A DNA stretch of 64,000 nt from Sphingobacterium multivorum (GCF_900457465.1 NZ_UAUU01000006.1:62001-126000), one strand, 5' to 3'. Shown: positions 35,854 to 45,848, counted from the first letter of the stretch. Numbers and translations: made by a program. The notes: generated by a model not told the origin, from the letters alone.

Positions 35854-37597
35854 AAGTGGATTGTTTAAGCGACGCAATAGGAAGGTAAACGAAAAATATA
35901 CTTCCAGTTCCAAAAACACTTTGCACATCAATCTCTCCCCCCATGCTTTCGATAAATTCTTTGCTTATGCTCAATCCCAAACCTGTCCCCCCCTTTGTAC
36001 TCCCTGGAACTCGGAAATAGCGATCAAAAATCTTCGCTAAATATTGTACGGGAATTCCCTGTCCCTGATCTTCAACACGCAAAAGCACCCTTGCTCCTAT
36101 TCTTTTTACAGCAAGAGAAATTGTCCCTCCCTTATCGGAATAACGAATTGCATTGGACAACAAATTCGTCAATACCCATGCCGTCTTTTCATTATCAATA
36201 AAAACCATCGGAAGATCCTCCTCCAGTTCAAGCGCTATGTGAATTTGCTTTTGGTCAAGCATTGACCGGTTGGCTAACAGCGCATAATCTATAATCGGTC
36301 CGATAGCCGCAGGATTCAGCTTCATCTGAATGGTGCCGCTCTCCACCTGCCCAATATCCAAAAGTTCCCCTGTAATTTTTAGGAGCCGCTCTGTATCGTC
36401 AGCAATTCCCTCAAGCAGGTCTTTTTGTTCTTCATTCAGCGTTCCTATCCGCTTATTTTCGAGCAATTGGATCCCCATACGTATTGATGCGATTGGTGTC
36501 TTCAATTCATGAGATACCGTTCCAATGAAATTTGTTTTCGCTACATCACGTTCCTTAAAACTTGTCACATTCTTCAACAAAATAAATTGTCCAATAAAAT
36601 GCGTACTCTCCTCTCCTGTTGGTACAACATTAATGTCTATGACCTCCAATTCAAAGTAGTTTTCTTTTCCATAGGCAAAGATCTGAACTAAATCCAGACG
36701 CTCAGATTTCTGATTTAAAGAGTCAATCTTATCGAGAAGCTTATTAAGTAAATCATTGGAAGATGCTATTTCCGCTAATTTTTTCCCCTCAAATGCGGCG
36801 TGCTTTAACCCCGAAAGCAAACATGCGGGTTCATTTGCAAAAAGCACTCTTTTTTCTTCATCTACCCCTATAACTGCATCATGCATATTATCGATAAGCG
36901 CTTCAATTCTCTTTTTATGCTGCAAGATCTTACCCAATTTACTTTCTGTATATTCCTCGAGCTTTTGAGCCATTGTATTGAACGAATGCGCCACTTCTCC
37001 AAATTCATCCTTTCGCTTAAAGTGAAGTCTCCTTTTATAGTTCCCAGCAGCAATTTGTTTAATACTATCAGTTAATTGTACAATTGGGCCAGCAATGGCT
37101 AGAGGGAGGTTCACAAGCAATACAAATGCCATCATAAAACAAAGCGCACCTACAATGGAGATGGCCAAAATTGCTTTTTCAGCTGTTGCATTGGCAATAT
37201 TATTTTTGTGTTCAATCGCCTGCATATTAAGATACATTAACTGAAATATATCTTTGTGCAGGTCAGCAGCAATTGTTGCATCTTTCACCTGTTTCTTTAA
37301 ACTCAAAAAGTGTTGATCTATACGTTCGGTCACCGCCCGTTCTCCAGGCTCGGTTACATTGCGCTTCTGGAGTCTTAAATTATCTTCAAATAGCGCCATG
37401 CTCTTCCCATTCGTATGAAGGTCTTCCAAAGCCAGCAACATATTTCTGGAATAATGCAGCGTATTATAATTGTCGACTAAAATATTATTGGTATCTTTTT
37501 TTAATCGATAAACATAATACCCACTCACTATCGCAAGCAGCAAGATCATAGAAAATAAAAATCCTACCCCGAATGTCAGCTTTGCTTTAAGTTTCAT
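35852..37597 (-). CDS. membrane sensor histidine kinase (HAMP-PAS-HisKA-HATPase)
   Basis: 581 residues. TM1 is about 8-30, a short periplasmic helical sensor follows, and TM2 is about 147-170. A HAMP segment (ADSFNT-type; FKRKDEFGEVAHSFNTMAQKLEEY) leads to a PAS region beginning IDNMHDAVIGVDEEKRV. The phosphoacceptor His is in GTVSHELKTPIASIR. The ATP-binding boxes are NLLSNAIRYSDKGG, VEDQGQGIP and GGTGLGLSIS. The start overlaps the stop of the sigma-54 regulator gene as ATGA, so the two form a two-component operon. Confidence 0.93.
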   Translation of the reverse strand: MKLKAKLTFGVGFLFSMILLLAIVSGYYVYRLKKDTNNILVDNYNTLHYSRNMLLALEDLHTNGKSMALFEDNLRLQKRNVTEPGERAVTERIDQHFLSLKKQVKDATIAADLHKDIFQLMYLNMQAIEHKNNIANATAEKAILAISIVGALCFMMAFVLLVNLPLAIAGPIVQLTDSIKQIAAGNYKRRLHFKRKDEFGEVAHSFNTMAQKLEEYTESKLGKILQHKKRIEALIDNMHDAVIGVDEEKRVLFANEPACLLSGLKHAAFEGKKLAEIASSNDLLNKLLDKIDSLNQKSERLDLVQIFAYGKENYFELEVIDINVVPTGEESTHFIGQFILLKNVTSFKERDVAKTNFIGTVSHELKTPIASIRMGIQLLENKRIGTLNEEQKDLLEGIADDTERLLKITGELLDIGQVESGTIQMKLNPAAIGPIIDYALLANRSMLDQKQIHIALELEEDLPMVFIDNEKTAWVLTNLLSNAIRYSDKGGTISLAVKRIGARVLLRVEDQGQGIPVQYLAKIFDRYFRVPGSTKGGTGLGLSISKEFIESMGGEIDVQSVFGTGSIFFVYLPIASLKQST

Positions 37598-38931
37598 TGG
37601 ATTCGATATTCTTCAATTTTTCGATACAAAGTAGCGATGCCGATTTCTAACAATCGAGCTGCTTCAGCTTTATTTCCATTCGTATGTTTTAATACACGTT
37701 GTATATGCTGCCTCTCCATGTTGGACATTGCAAAATTTGACAAGACGTTTGCCCCTTCCCTATACTCACGTTCACCAAAAGGAAGGCTCTCCACACCTAA
37801 TACGCCACCCTCACTCAAAATCACACTGCGTTCAATCACATTTTTCAGTTCACGGATATTTCCCCGCCATAAGTTGCCTTCCAAAGCCTGCACAAACTCA
37901 GGGGTCATCTGCAACGGTTTCAAGTTGGATTTTAAAGCAAAGATATCAGCGTAGTATTGCGCCAATGTCGCTATATCTTCAATGCGCTCGCGCAATGGCG
38001 GTAATTCAATCGTGAAAACAGAAAGCCTATAAAATAGATCACTCCTGAAATGGTCTGATGCAATTTCGGTTTCGAGATTTCTGTTGGTTGCTGCTATGAT
38101 GCGCACATCCACTTTCGTTGGTTTGGAGTCCCCAACTTTTAAAAACTCGCCAGTTTCCAAAACACGAAGAATTTTAGCTTGAAGTTCCAAAGCCATCTCC
38201 CCGACTTCATCCAGAAAAATAGTCCCCAAATGCGCTTCTTCAAACAAACCACGTTGATCCTTAGTCGCACCAGTGAAAGCACCGGATTTATGGCCAAACA
38301 ACTCATTTTCCAGCAAATCTTTTGTAAATGCGGCACAATTAATCGCCACAAAACTACGATCTCTTCTTGAACTCGCCTGATGGATTGCCTGTGCAAAAAC
38401 CTCCTTACCTGTGCCGGTCTCGCCCGTTAGCAAGACCGTTGTATTTGTAACAGCAACTTTTTGTGCCATGCCGATGGCCGCTTTTATTGCACTGGATTTC
38501 CCAATAATCTTATCAAAAGAAAGTCGGTCGCCTAATCGTTTTTCTAACTGCTCCACCCTTCTAGCTAATGCAACCTTTTCACAGGCTTTATAAAGCAACG
38601 GTATAATGCGATTATTGTCATCTCCTTTCGTAATGTATTCAAAAGCACCATTTTTTATCGCCCGAACGCCATCCGGAATATTCCCGTATGCCGTCAATAA
38701 GATAATCTCTACAATTGGATACCGCTCTTTAATTAATTTAGCCGTTTCAACTCCATTACCATCAGGTAGCTTCACATCACAAAGTACAACATCTACATCA
38801 CTGACTTCAAGCTTTTTTAACCCCGATTTAATGTCAGCAGCCTCGATCACATCAAAACCTTCCAGGCTAATAATTTTGGCCAGCAATTTCCGAAGCTTCT
38901 CTTCGTCATCTATAAGGAGAACTCTATTCAC
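37594..38931 (-). CDS. sigma-54-dependent response regulator (NtrC type)
   Basis: 445 residues from GTG 38931. The frame continues to a TTG at 38970, but VNRVLLIDDEE at the GTG is the normal receiver start. The receiver has D52 as phosphorylation site (VVLCDVKLPDG). The AAA+ domain has Walker A GETGTGKE, the intact sigma-54 contact GAFTGA (217-222) and Walker B IFLDEVGE. A Fis-type helix-turn-helix closes the protein (NKAEAARLLEIGIATLYRKI). It is paired by a 4-base overlap with the histidine kinase and should activate RpoN promoters on phosphorylation. Confidence 0.93.
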   Translation of the reverse strand: MNRVLLIDDEEKLRKLLAKIISLEGFDVIEAADIKSGLKKLEVSDVDVVLCDVKLPDGNGVETAKLIKERYPIVEIILLTAYGNIPDGVRAIKNGAFEYITKGDDNNRIIPLLYKACEKVALARRVEQLEKRLGDRLSFDKIIGKSSAIKAAIGMAQKVAVTNTTVLLTGETGTGKEVFAQAIHQASSRRDRSFVAINCAAFTKDLLENELFGHKSGAFTGATKDQRGLFEEAHLGTIFLDEVGEMALELQAKILRVLETGEFLKVGDSKPTKVDVRIIAATNRNLETEIASDHFRSDLFYRLSVFTIELPPLRERIEDIATLAQYYADIFALKSNLKPLQMTPEFVQALEGNLWRGNIRELKNVIERSVILSEGGVLGVESLPFGEREYREGANVLSNFAMSNMERQHIQRVLKHTNGNKAEAARLLEIGIATLYRKIEEYRIQ

Positions 38932-39034
38932 AATATTCGTTTTTTCAAAAGTACAATTTGTCCCAAGCAAATAGTAGAAAAATAAACAATTTGACTATTC
39001 CTCAAAAAATTTCCCGACATCAAAATAAAAACGC

Positions 39035-39042
39035 TATATTTG
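39035..39042 (+). promoter_or_regulatory. -7 box upstream of ABC-F gene
   Basis: TATATTTG matches TAnnTTTG exactly and sits inside a small palindrome, GCTATATTTGTAGC. It lies 118 bases before the ABC-F start, implying a long untranslated leader, which for ABC-F genes sometimes carries attenuation control. I see no clear leader structure here. Confidence 0.4.
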
Positions 39043-39159
39043 TAGCGCTCAACATCGTTAAAACTGCATGTAAGATTAAAATTCTTTAGAACGAAATAAA
39101 TACCATCCATTGACGATACCCGTCCAAATGGTCTTTTCTAACATTTAAAGAATTTCAAC

Positions 39160-40755
39160 ATGCTTTCATTACAACAACTTTCCTATATACATCCAAATAA
39201 AGGTTTATTGTTTGAGAACATAAATCTGCACATAAACGCGCAAGAGAAAATCGCACTGATCGGTCATAACGGCGTTGGAAAATCAACGGCACTACAACTG
39301 ATTGCCAAAGAATTATCGCCGACCAGTGGGAGCATACATAATAGCGCTAGCACCTATTATGTCCCTCAGGTTGTTGGACAATTCGAGCATAAGACTGTGG
39401 CTGAAGCACTTAGAATCGATAAAAAATTGAATGCTCTTTATGCCATATTGGCCGGTGATGCGTCTGAGGAAAATTTCAATAGACTTCAAGATGACTGGGC
39501 TTTGGAAGAACGTTGCCAAGAGGCTTTCAAACAATGGGATCTGCCCAACATAGATTTGGCTCAGCAAATGTCTTCCCTCAGTGGTGGACAAAAAACGAAA
39601 GTTTTATTGGCCGGAATCCAGATTCATCGATCCGAGCTTATTCTTCTTGATGAACCGAGCAACCATTTGGATATGGACAGCAGAACACAACTATACGATT
39701 GGATTCAATCAAGCAAAAACACTATAGTCGTTGTCAGCCACGATAGAACCCTGCTTAATTTACTGGATGACATGGCTGAAATGGCCCCAAATGGCATCAA
39801 GCGATATGGGGGTAATTATACCTTTTACGAGGCTCAAAAGGAGATCGAACGCCATGCGTTGCAACACGATATCCACCACAAGGAAAGAGCGATCAAAATC
39901 GCAAAAGAGAAAGAAAGAGAAACAATCGAGCGCCAAAACAGACTAAACAACCGTGGTCAAAAAAAGCAGGAGAAGGCAGGTGTAGCTCGCATAATGATGA
40001 ATACGTTACGTAATAATGCTGAAAAGAGTACCGCCAAAATTAAAAATGTACACCAGGACAAAATTGGAGATATCAGATCGGATCTACAGGAACTTCGTGG
40101 TTCACAATCCGCATTGGATGAAATTAAAATAGATTTGGGAAACAGTAATTTTCCAACAGGAAAAAGTATGATCAAGGCCGAAAACATCAATTTCAGCTAT
40201 GACGCAAAGCAGCTTTGGAAAGATAATATAAACGTTCAATTATTCAGTGGGGATCGTATCGCACTCCAAGGCCCGAACGGATCTGGGAAAACAACATTAG
40301 TTAAACTCCTTCTCAACCAACTAATGCCTGAACAAGGAAAAATTGAGCGGCAATCATTTCGCGCAATCTATTTAGATCAGACGTATTCAATCTTATCTCC
40401 ACATTTAAGTATTTATGAGCAAGCGCAGCAATTCAATACCGCCGCGCTACCTGAACATGAAATCAAAATTAGACTCAATCGGTTCTTATTTGGAAAAGAC
40501 GATTGGGACAAGCCCTGCCAACTATTGAGTGGCGGTGAAAAAATGCGTCTGATAGTATGCTGTCTCACCATCCAGCAACAGTCTCCCGATTTGATTATCC
40601 TTGATGAGCCTACAAACAATTTAGATCTTCAAAATATACTGATGCTAACCAGAGCGATTCAGCTTTATAAAGGTACCCTACTCGTCATTTCACACGATGA
40701 AGTGTTTCTACAAGAAATCCATATAAACAAAGTCATCAAATTAAAAAACCTCTAA
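39160..40755 (+). CDS. ABC-F family ATPase (ribosome-associated)
   Basis: 531 residues with two ABC ATPase domains and no membrane segment. Domain 1: Walker A GHNGVGKST, signature LSGGQKTK, Walker B LILLDEPSNHLD. A charged inter-domain linker (about 230-300, rich in KEKERETIERQ) follows. Domain 2: GPNGSGKTT, LSGGEKMR, LIILDEPTNNLD. ABC-F proteins work on the ribosome in translation or antibiotic protection. Which class this is cannot be decided from motifs. Confidence 0.9.
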   Translation: MLSLQQLSYIHPNKGLLFENINLHINAQEKIALIGHNGVGKSTALQLIAKELSPTSGSIHNSASTYYVPQVVGQFEHKTVAEALRIDKKLNALYAILAGDASEENFNRLQDDWALEERCQEAFKQWDLPNIDLAQQMSSLSGGQKTKVLLAGIQIHRSELILLDEPSNHLDMDSRTQLYDWIQSSKNTIVVVSHDRTLLNLLDDMAEMAPNGIKRYGGNYTFYEAQKEIERHALQHDIHHKERAIKIAKEKERETIERQNRLNNRGQKKQEKAGVARIMMNTLRNNAEKSTAKIKNVHQDKIGDIRSDLQELRGSQSALDEIKIDLGNSNFPTGKSMIKAENINFSYDAKQLWKDNINVQLFSGDRIALQGPNGSGKTTLVKLLLNQLMPEQGKIERQSFRAIYLDQTYSILSPHLSIYEQAQQFNTAALPEHEIKIRLNRFLFGKDDWDKPCQLLSGGEKMRLIVCCLTIQQQSPDLIILDEPTNNLDLQNILMLTRAIQLYKGTLLVISHDEVFLQEIHINKVIKLKNL

Positions 40756-40764
40756 AAGATAACG

Positions 40765-40794
40765 CCGTGTATTTCGCTGCAACGAAATACACGG
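40765..40794 (+). terminator. hairpin after ABC-F gene
   Basis: Perfect 12-bp arms CCGTGTATTTCG and CGAAATACACGG with a 6-base loop. Only a weak T-rich tail follows. The remaining 250 bases to the GMC gene are AT-rich with no gene. Confidence 0.6.
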
Positions 40795-41042
40795 AATATT
40801 TAGTATCGCTCGCCATAAAATTTTAATAAAACAGGGTATTTTTTGTAACAATCCCATATTCTTTATTTAAAATCTGCTAAATCGATAAATTAAATTAAAA
40901 AAAACAAATTTTTATCGATATATTCACGATGATTTTAAACATGAAACAATAACCATTAAATTAATTGAACCTCCACATTTACATAGCAAGCCTTCAGGCA
41001 AATGTATCGCACGGGCCTCTCAATTAATTACTTCATTTAATT

Positions 41043-42779
41043 ATGTCAGATTATCAAATTAAAGAAAATCCCGAATTATTTGACGCCATCGTAGTTGGTT
41101 CCGGCGCAGGTGGTGGTATGGCAGGTTATATACTTGCACATGCGGGGCTTAAAGTATTGATGCTGGAAGCAGGTCCTTTTTATGACCCAGCAAAAGATTC
41201 GTTACAACTACGCTGGCCTTGGGAATCCCCAAGAAGAGGTGCGGGTACCACAAGACCATTCGGGGATTTTGACGCAGCCTTTGGTGGCTGGCAAATCGAA
41301 GGCGAACCCTACAGCAAAGTAGCGGGAACTGAATTTGAATGGTTTAGAGCACGCATGCTGGGCGGCAGAACCAACCACTGGGGTCGAATTTCATTGCGTA
41401 TGGGACCTGACGATTTCAAGCCAAAGGATGGAGTAACGGATGAATGGCCTATTACTTATGAAGAGGTTAAGCCATTTTATGACCGTGTAGATCGAATGAT
41501 CGGAATATATGGCACGGCAGAAGGTATTCATAACGAACCCGATGGTATTTTTATGAAACCACCTAAGCCACGCTTAAACGAACTATATATTGCAAAAGGT
41601 GCGAAAAAAGCTGGAGTTCCAGTGATTCCCGGAAGAGGGGCGGTATTAACCGAAGTATCAAAAGATATTAAAGATCGAGGTACCTGTTTCTACTGTGGGC
41701 AATGTGGTCGTGCATGTAAAGTTTATGGAGACTTTTCCTCTTCATCTTGTCTGGTTATTCCAGCGATGAAAACGGGTAACCTGAAGGTGATAGACAATGC
41801 AATGGTAAGAGAAGTCATTACAAATGATGAAGGAATTGCAGTTGGTGTTTCTTATGTTAACACCAAGGATTTGCAGGAATATACCGTTAAGGGGAAAACC
41901 GTTATTTTGGGTGCTAGTGCCTGTGAAAGTGCGCGGATCATGTTAAACTCCAAATCAAAATCACATCCTGGTGGTGTTGGTAATAGCAGCGGTTTAGTTG
42001 GAAAATATCTCCACGATTCTACGGGAGCCAGCTTATCGGGCTTTTTACCACAGCTACTCGACCGGAAGCGTTATAATGAAGATGGCGTTGGAAGTGTCCA
42101 TATTTATTCACCATGGTGGGAAGATAATGCCAAATTGAACTTCCCTAGAGGTTACCACATCGAATACGGCGGTGGTTTACATATGCCATCTTATGGATTT
42201 TTGAATTGGGTACCGAAAGTAAATGACCATGCAAAAAATTCAGCTGGAAAGTCAAAGGCCAAAGGCGGTTATGGTACTGCATTAAAAGAAGATTTCCGCA
42301 GCTATTATGGTGCAAATGTCGGCATGGCAGGACGCGGAACGGCATTGGCAAGAAAAGACAATTATTGTGAAATTGACCCCGATAAAGTCGACAAATTCGG
42401 AATTCCTGTACTACGTTTCAACTACAAATGGGCCAATGAAGAAATCGCGCAAGCCAAGCACATGCAAGAGACATTTCAGTCTATTATGCACGAAATGGGC
42501 GCTGTCATCACTTCTAAAATACCCGGAGCAGATACATTGTACGGCCTAGAAGCTCCCGGAAAAATTATTCATGAAGGCGGTACCACAAGAATGGGAAATG
42601 ACCCTAAAACCTCCGTATTGAACAAATGGGGACAAGCCCACGATTGTAAAAATCTCTATGTCGTCGATGCGGGACCATTTGTTCAACAAGGTGACAAAAA
42701 CCTGACCTGGACAATACTCGCTTTATCGATGCGAACAGCAGAATATATACTTCAAGAAAAGAAAAAATTAAACGGTTAA
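41043..42779 (+). CDS. GMC family oxidoreductase with Cys-rich cluster
   Basis: 578 residues. FAD fold at AIVVGSGAGGGMAGYIL, GMC core with ARMLGGRTNHWGR, and C-terminal block GGTTRMGNDPKTSVLNKWGQ followed by YVVDAGPFV. Cys215, 218, 221 and 225 form a CX2CX2CX3C cluster, which may bind iron-sulfur. There is no signal peptide, but the next gene (4 bases on) encodes a Tat-signal small subunit. The complex may be exported by hitch-hiking, as in gluconate 2-dehydrogenase-type enzymes. The likely reaction is sugar or alcohol oxidation with electrons passed to the respiratory chain. The substrate is unknown. Confidence 0.88.
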   Translation: MSDYQIKENPELFDAIVVGSGAGGGMAGYILAHAGLKVLMLEAGPFYDPAKDSLQLRWPWESPRRGAGTTRPFGDFDAAFGGWQIEGEPYSKVAGTEFEWFRARMLGGRTNHWGRISLRMGPDDFKPKDGVTDEWPITYEEVKPFYDRVDRMIGIYGTAEGIHNEPDGIFMKPPKPRLNELYIAKGAKKAGVPVIPGRGAVLTEVSKDIKDRGTCFYCGQCGRACKVYGDFSSSSCLVIPAMKTGNLKVIDNAMVREVITNDEGIAVGVSYVNTKDLQEYTVKGKTVILGASACESARIMLNSKSKSHPGGVGNSSGLVGKYLHDSTGASLSGFLPQLLDRKRYNEDGVGSVHIYSPWWEDNAKLNFPRGYHIEYGGGLHMPSYGFLNWVPKVNDHAKNSAGKSKAKGGYGTALKEDFRSYYGANVGMAGRGTALARKDNYCEIDPDKVDKFGIPVLRFNYKWANEEIAQAKHMQETFQSIMHEMGAVITSKIPGADTLYGLEAPGKIIHEGGTTRMGNDPKTSVLNKWGQAHDCKNLYVVDAGPFVQQGDKNLTWTILALSMRTAEYILQEKKKLNG

Positions 42780-42783
42780 AAGC

Positions 42784-43416
42784 ATGAATAGAAGAGAATC
42801 TTTAAGAGCATTAGGATTAATTGCAGCTGGATCTGGTCTTTTAACCGCAGCCTGCAATTCAAAAGATGCTAAAAATGCAGCAGCAGACAATAGCAAAAAA
42901 TTACCTGGAGTCCAGGATTTTGAATACGAACGCACGGAACAATTATACGCCGAAAAGTTTTTCGACGAACATGAAATGGCGACAATCACTGTTTTGGCTG
43001 ACATTATTATTCCTAAGGATAACATTTCAGGAAGCGCTTCGGAAGCGGGAGTCCCCGATTTTATCGAATTTATCGTAAAAGATTTGCCTGATAATAAAAT
43101 CCCGATGCGCGGCGGACTTCGTTGGCTCGACCTCCAGTCCAAAAAGCGTTACGGAACAGTATTTATCAAATGTAGCGCAAAAGATCAACTTGCATTGGTG
43201 GATGATATCGCCTACCCTGATTTGGCAAGACCGGAAATGAAACAAGGTGCCGCCTTCTTTTCATTGATGCGCAACCTGACTTCTTCAGGATTTTACACCA
43301 GTGAAATGGGTGTAAAAGATATTGGCTATGCCGGAAATAAACCTGGAGTCTGGAATGGTGTACCAGATGATGTGTTGAAAGAGCACGGTTTTGACCCAAC
43401 TAAATTCTTTGGATAA
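42784..43416 (+). CDS. gluconate 2-dehydrogenase subunit 3-like, Tat lipoprotein
   Basis: 210 residues. The N-terminus NRRESLRALGLIAAG is a twin-arginine signal followed by lipobox TAAC (Cys26). The mature part matches the subunit-3/gamma family (ATITVLADIIIPKDNISGSASEAGVPDFIEFI, then RGGLRWLD). It is the partner of the upstream GMC flavoprotein, 4 bases away, and is probably needed for its export and stability. Confidence 0.88.
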   Translation: MNRRESLRALGLIAAGSGLLTAACNSKDAKNAAADNSKKLPGVQDFEYERTEQLYAEKFFDEHEMATITVLADIIIPKDNISGSASEAGVPDFIEFIVKDLPDNKIPMRGGLRWLDLQSKKRYGTVFIKCSAKDQLALVDDIAYPDLARPEMKQGAAFFSLMRNLTSSGFYTSEMGVKDIGYAGNKPGVWNGVPDDVLKEHGFDPTKFFG

Positions 43417-43418
43417 TA

Positions 43419-43456
43419 AAAAAATCCTTTCCAAAATGGAAAGGATTTTTTTATTA
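43419..43456. terminator. bidirectional terminator
   Basis: AATCCTTTCC and GGAAAGGATT arms with A and T runs lie between the GMC operon and the convergent OmpA gene. Confidence 0.88.
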
Positions 43457-43468
43457 TCCAATTAAAAT

Positions 43469-44368
43469 CTATTGTCCCGATGGTAACTCGGTAGCTTCCG
43501 GAGCCTTATCAATCAACTCCATAAATTGATCCAATTTAGGTGTGATGATAATCTGCGTTCTTCTATTCCGTTGCTTACCTAGCGCGGTCGTATTATCTGC
43601 AATTGGATTATATTCTCCTCTACCACCCGCAGTTAAGCGCTTCGGATCCACACCATATTTATTTTGTAAAGCCTGTACCACAGAAGAGGCTCTCAGGGTA
43701 CTTAAATCCCAGTTATTCCGAATATTAGGTTTAGAAATTGGATCCGTATCGGTATTACCTTCAATCAAAACTTCATAATCTCTATAATCCTGGATAATTT
43801 TCGCAATTTTGCTTAACGTCTGATCGGCCCTATCATTAATTTCATAGCTACCGGATTTGTAAAGCATGTTATCAGCAAGTGAGATATAAACGACCCCTTT
43901 TAATACCTGTACATCAACTTCCTGCAGTTCCTCACGGCTAAGTGATCTTGTCAAATTATTGGTCAATACCAGATTCAAGGAATCGGATTTGTTTTTCGTC
44001 TCAACGAGATGCTTAATGTATTTATTTGAAGCGTTAATTTCATCAACCAGCTTAGAAATATTAATATTTCCCTGTGAATTCTGATTAATACTGTTATCGA
44101 GCGATTTCTGCAAAGCAGCATAAGCAGATCGGAGGTCCGCATTATTTTGACGTTCAGAAGCCAACTGATCTTCTAAGCTCTTGATCCGCGTCCGGCCTTC
44201 AGCTAATTGAAGTTGTCCATCCTGATATTGCTTGGTCAATTGACTGTGCTCCGTTTGCAATTTACTATAGTCGGACTGTAAACCAGCATATTGCTTTTTG
44301 CTGACACCACATCCGACAACAAACAAACTGGCCGTTAATACAGTCATTGGAAAAACTAAATTCTTCAT
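43469..44368 (-). CDS. OmpA-family peptidoglycan-binding lipoprotein
   Basis: About 299 residues from ATG 44368. Codons upstream have no signal character. The signal peptide ends in lipobox VVGC. A long coiled coil (about 25-110, heptads such as LQTEHSQLTKQYQDGQLQL) precedes the OmpA C-terminal domain with LIEGNTDTDP and the peptidoglycan-binding NxxLSxxRA-like NWDLSTLRASSVVQAL and GKQRNRRTQIIITP. It is likely an outer-membrane lipoprotein tethered to the cell wall. Confidence 0.9.
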   Translation of the reverse strand: MKNLVFPMTVLTASLFVVGCGVSKKQYAGLQSDYSKLQTEHSQLTKQYQDGQLQLAEGRTRIKSLEDQLASERQNNADLRSAYAALQKSLDNSINQNSQGNINISKLVDEINASNKYIKHLVETKNKSDSLNLVLTNNLTRSLSREELQEVDVQVLKGVVYISLADNMLYKSGSYEINDRADQTLSKIAKIIQDYRDYEVLIEGNTDTDPISKPNIRNNWDLSTLRASSVVQALQNKYGVDPKRLTAGGRGEYNPIADNTTALGKQRNRRTQIIITPKLDQFMELIDKAPEATELPSGQ

Positions 44369-44471
44369 GATATACTCTTTTTGTAGATGTTGAACTAATT
44401 CATATAGCAAGATACGCAATATTCTAGCCAAAATACCCCACAGTCTTGTCAAATTAACAACCTTTAACGTC

Positions 44472-44996
44472 CTATTGGGCTAGCTCCTTCAACTCTGTAG
44501 CGCTAAATACTTGCCCACCTTTAAGATAAGGATTGGCGCCTTTGAGATAATTATAAATAATGGATTTAGCCTCTTCATTGGGTAATTTATAAAGGTTTTT
44601 AACCAGGAAATTTTTATCCTCAAGGATATTATTGTTGTAGCCCAAAAAAGAAGGCGCATGCACCTGTACGCTCCAACGTATAAACCGCGCTTCAATATGG
44701 TTTGGATTTTCCTTAATCACTTCTTCCAAATGCTTTTTCCCCTCTTTGAATTGCCCAACTTTCTTAAATGGATTGCCGATATGTTTCGCTAACAGTATTT
44801 GATAGGCGGCTAGATAGGCTTTCTCTGTCGGCGATTTGGCCCCTTCGGTCAATGTCTCCAAATTATGTTCACACAGATCCTCGTCCTTCACGGCCTCCGC
44901 ATATTCTTTTCGAATTTTCTCCATATTCACCTGCTGGCCAAGCCCAACTTTTGTTAAAGTGAATAGAACAATTGTCAATACTATTCGTGTTATCAT
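44472..44996 (-). CDS. secreted TPR-like protein of unknown function
   Basis: 174 residues with a signal peptide ending GLGQ. Helical pairs around KAYLAAYQILLAKHIGNPFKK and GKKHLEEVIKENPNHIEARFIRW look like TPR repeats. This type is common in Bacteroidota as a small periplasmic protein. It is upstream of and co-directional with the OmpA lipoprotein gene, 103 bases apart. Confidence 0.65.
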   Translation of the reverse strand: MITRIVLTIVLFTLTKVGLGQQVNMEKIRKEYAEAVKDEDLCEHNLETLTEGAKSPTEKAYLAAYQILLAKHIGNPFKKVGQFKEGKKHLEEVIKENPNHIEARFIRWSVQVHAPSFLGYNNNILEDKNFLVKNLYKLPNEEAKSIIYNYLKGANPYLKGGQVFSATELKELAQ

Positions 44997-45182
44997 AATT
45001 ATAAATCAGGCTATTTCAACAATTTCAATTTCCGACTTAAATTACTAAAAAAATCGAATCCAACTATTAATTTTCAATTATCATACCATAAAGGCCAAAA
45101 TTCATGTCATCGTATCGCCACAGCTAGTCTTAAAAAAGAGAAAAGTCTTTATTAAAGTATATTTTTAAAGCAATTTTGCTCC

Positions 45183-45299
45183 ATGAAACTGATTTTAGAA
45201 ACAAGCCCAGTCTGGTTAAAGGTGATTTTGTCAATTCTATTTGGTGTGATATTAGGCTGCTTTTTAGGGGAAATAGTTTACACCTTATTGCAGGCATAA
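45183..45299 (+). CDS. 38-residue single-span membrane protein
   Basis: ATG 45183 to TAA 45297-45299 encodes a 38-residue peptide with one hydrophobic helix (WLKVILSILFGVILGCFLGE). It lies in an otherwise gene-free 475-base stretch. There is no homologue I can name. The helix is well formed, but a chance reading frame cannot be excluded without conservation data. Confidence 0.35.
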   Translation: MKLILETSPVWLKVILSILFGVILGCFLGEIVYTLLQA

Positions 45300-45473
45300 G
45301 CTCTTCATCATAATTGATATCCCCTCCTTTACCTGAGGATCTGCTGAATTTTATGCCTACAGATAGACCGCTAATTGCGGTTATTTGAATAGACCACTAA
45401 GTTTCATTATCCTTGCCAAAAATCAAATTATTTTTGCTATATTGCTTATACCAATATAAATTTAAAGCGAGCT

Positions 45474-45848
45474 ATGGAGACTAAAGCAGAGTATCAGATT
45501 TGGGACACTATTGTGAATAGCGCAAAAACTAAATTCGATTATAAGCATATTCGTGCTATGTTTAAAAAGGAAGATGACGAAATAACCGATAAGTTTCTAT
45601 TCCATATTATTGCAGGATTTGCCTGTGGTGAAAATCATCAGACCATCTCAACCAATCTTTTCAATGAATTACAAAGTATTCATTTTGAATGTAATGAAGA
45701 ACAGATCGACCGGTTTATCGCTGATAAGCACGTAAAATTCAGTCCTGAAATCTACGCCACCTATCTTGCATTCTCTATGCTGGAAGATGGTGAAGAGGTC
45801 GATAACATCACCGAAATCATTAATAATCTTTTGCAACTAGATAAATAA
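45474..45848 (+). CDS. conserved-looking small cytoplasmic protein, unknown function
   Basis: 124 residues, acidic, helical, no signal peptide or membrane span. No recognised domain; segments such as MFKKEDDEITDKFLFHIIAG and MLEDGEEVDNITEIINNLLQ suggest a small alpha-helical bundle. It stands 65 bases before the first DUF3857 gene on the same strand. Confidence 0.55.
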   Translation: METKAEYQIWDTIVNSAKTKFDYKHIRAMFKKEDDEITDKFLFHIIAGFACGENHQTISTNLFNELQSIHFECNEEQIDRFIADKHVKFSPEIYATYLAFSMLEDGEEVDNITEIINNLLQLDK

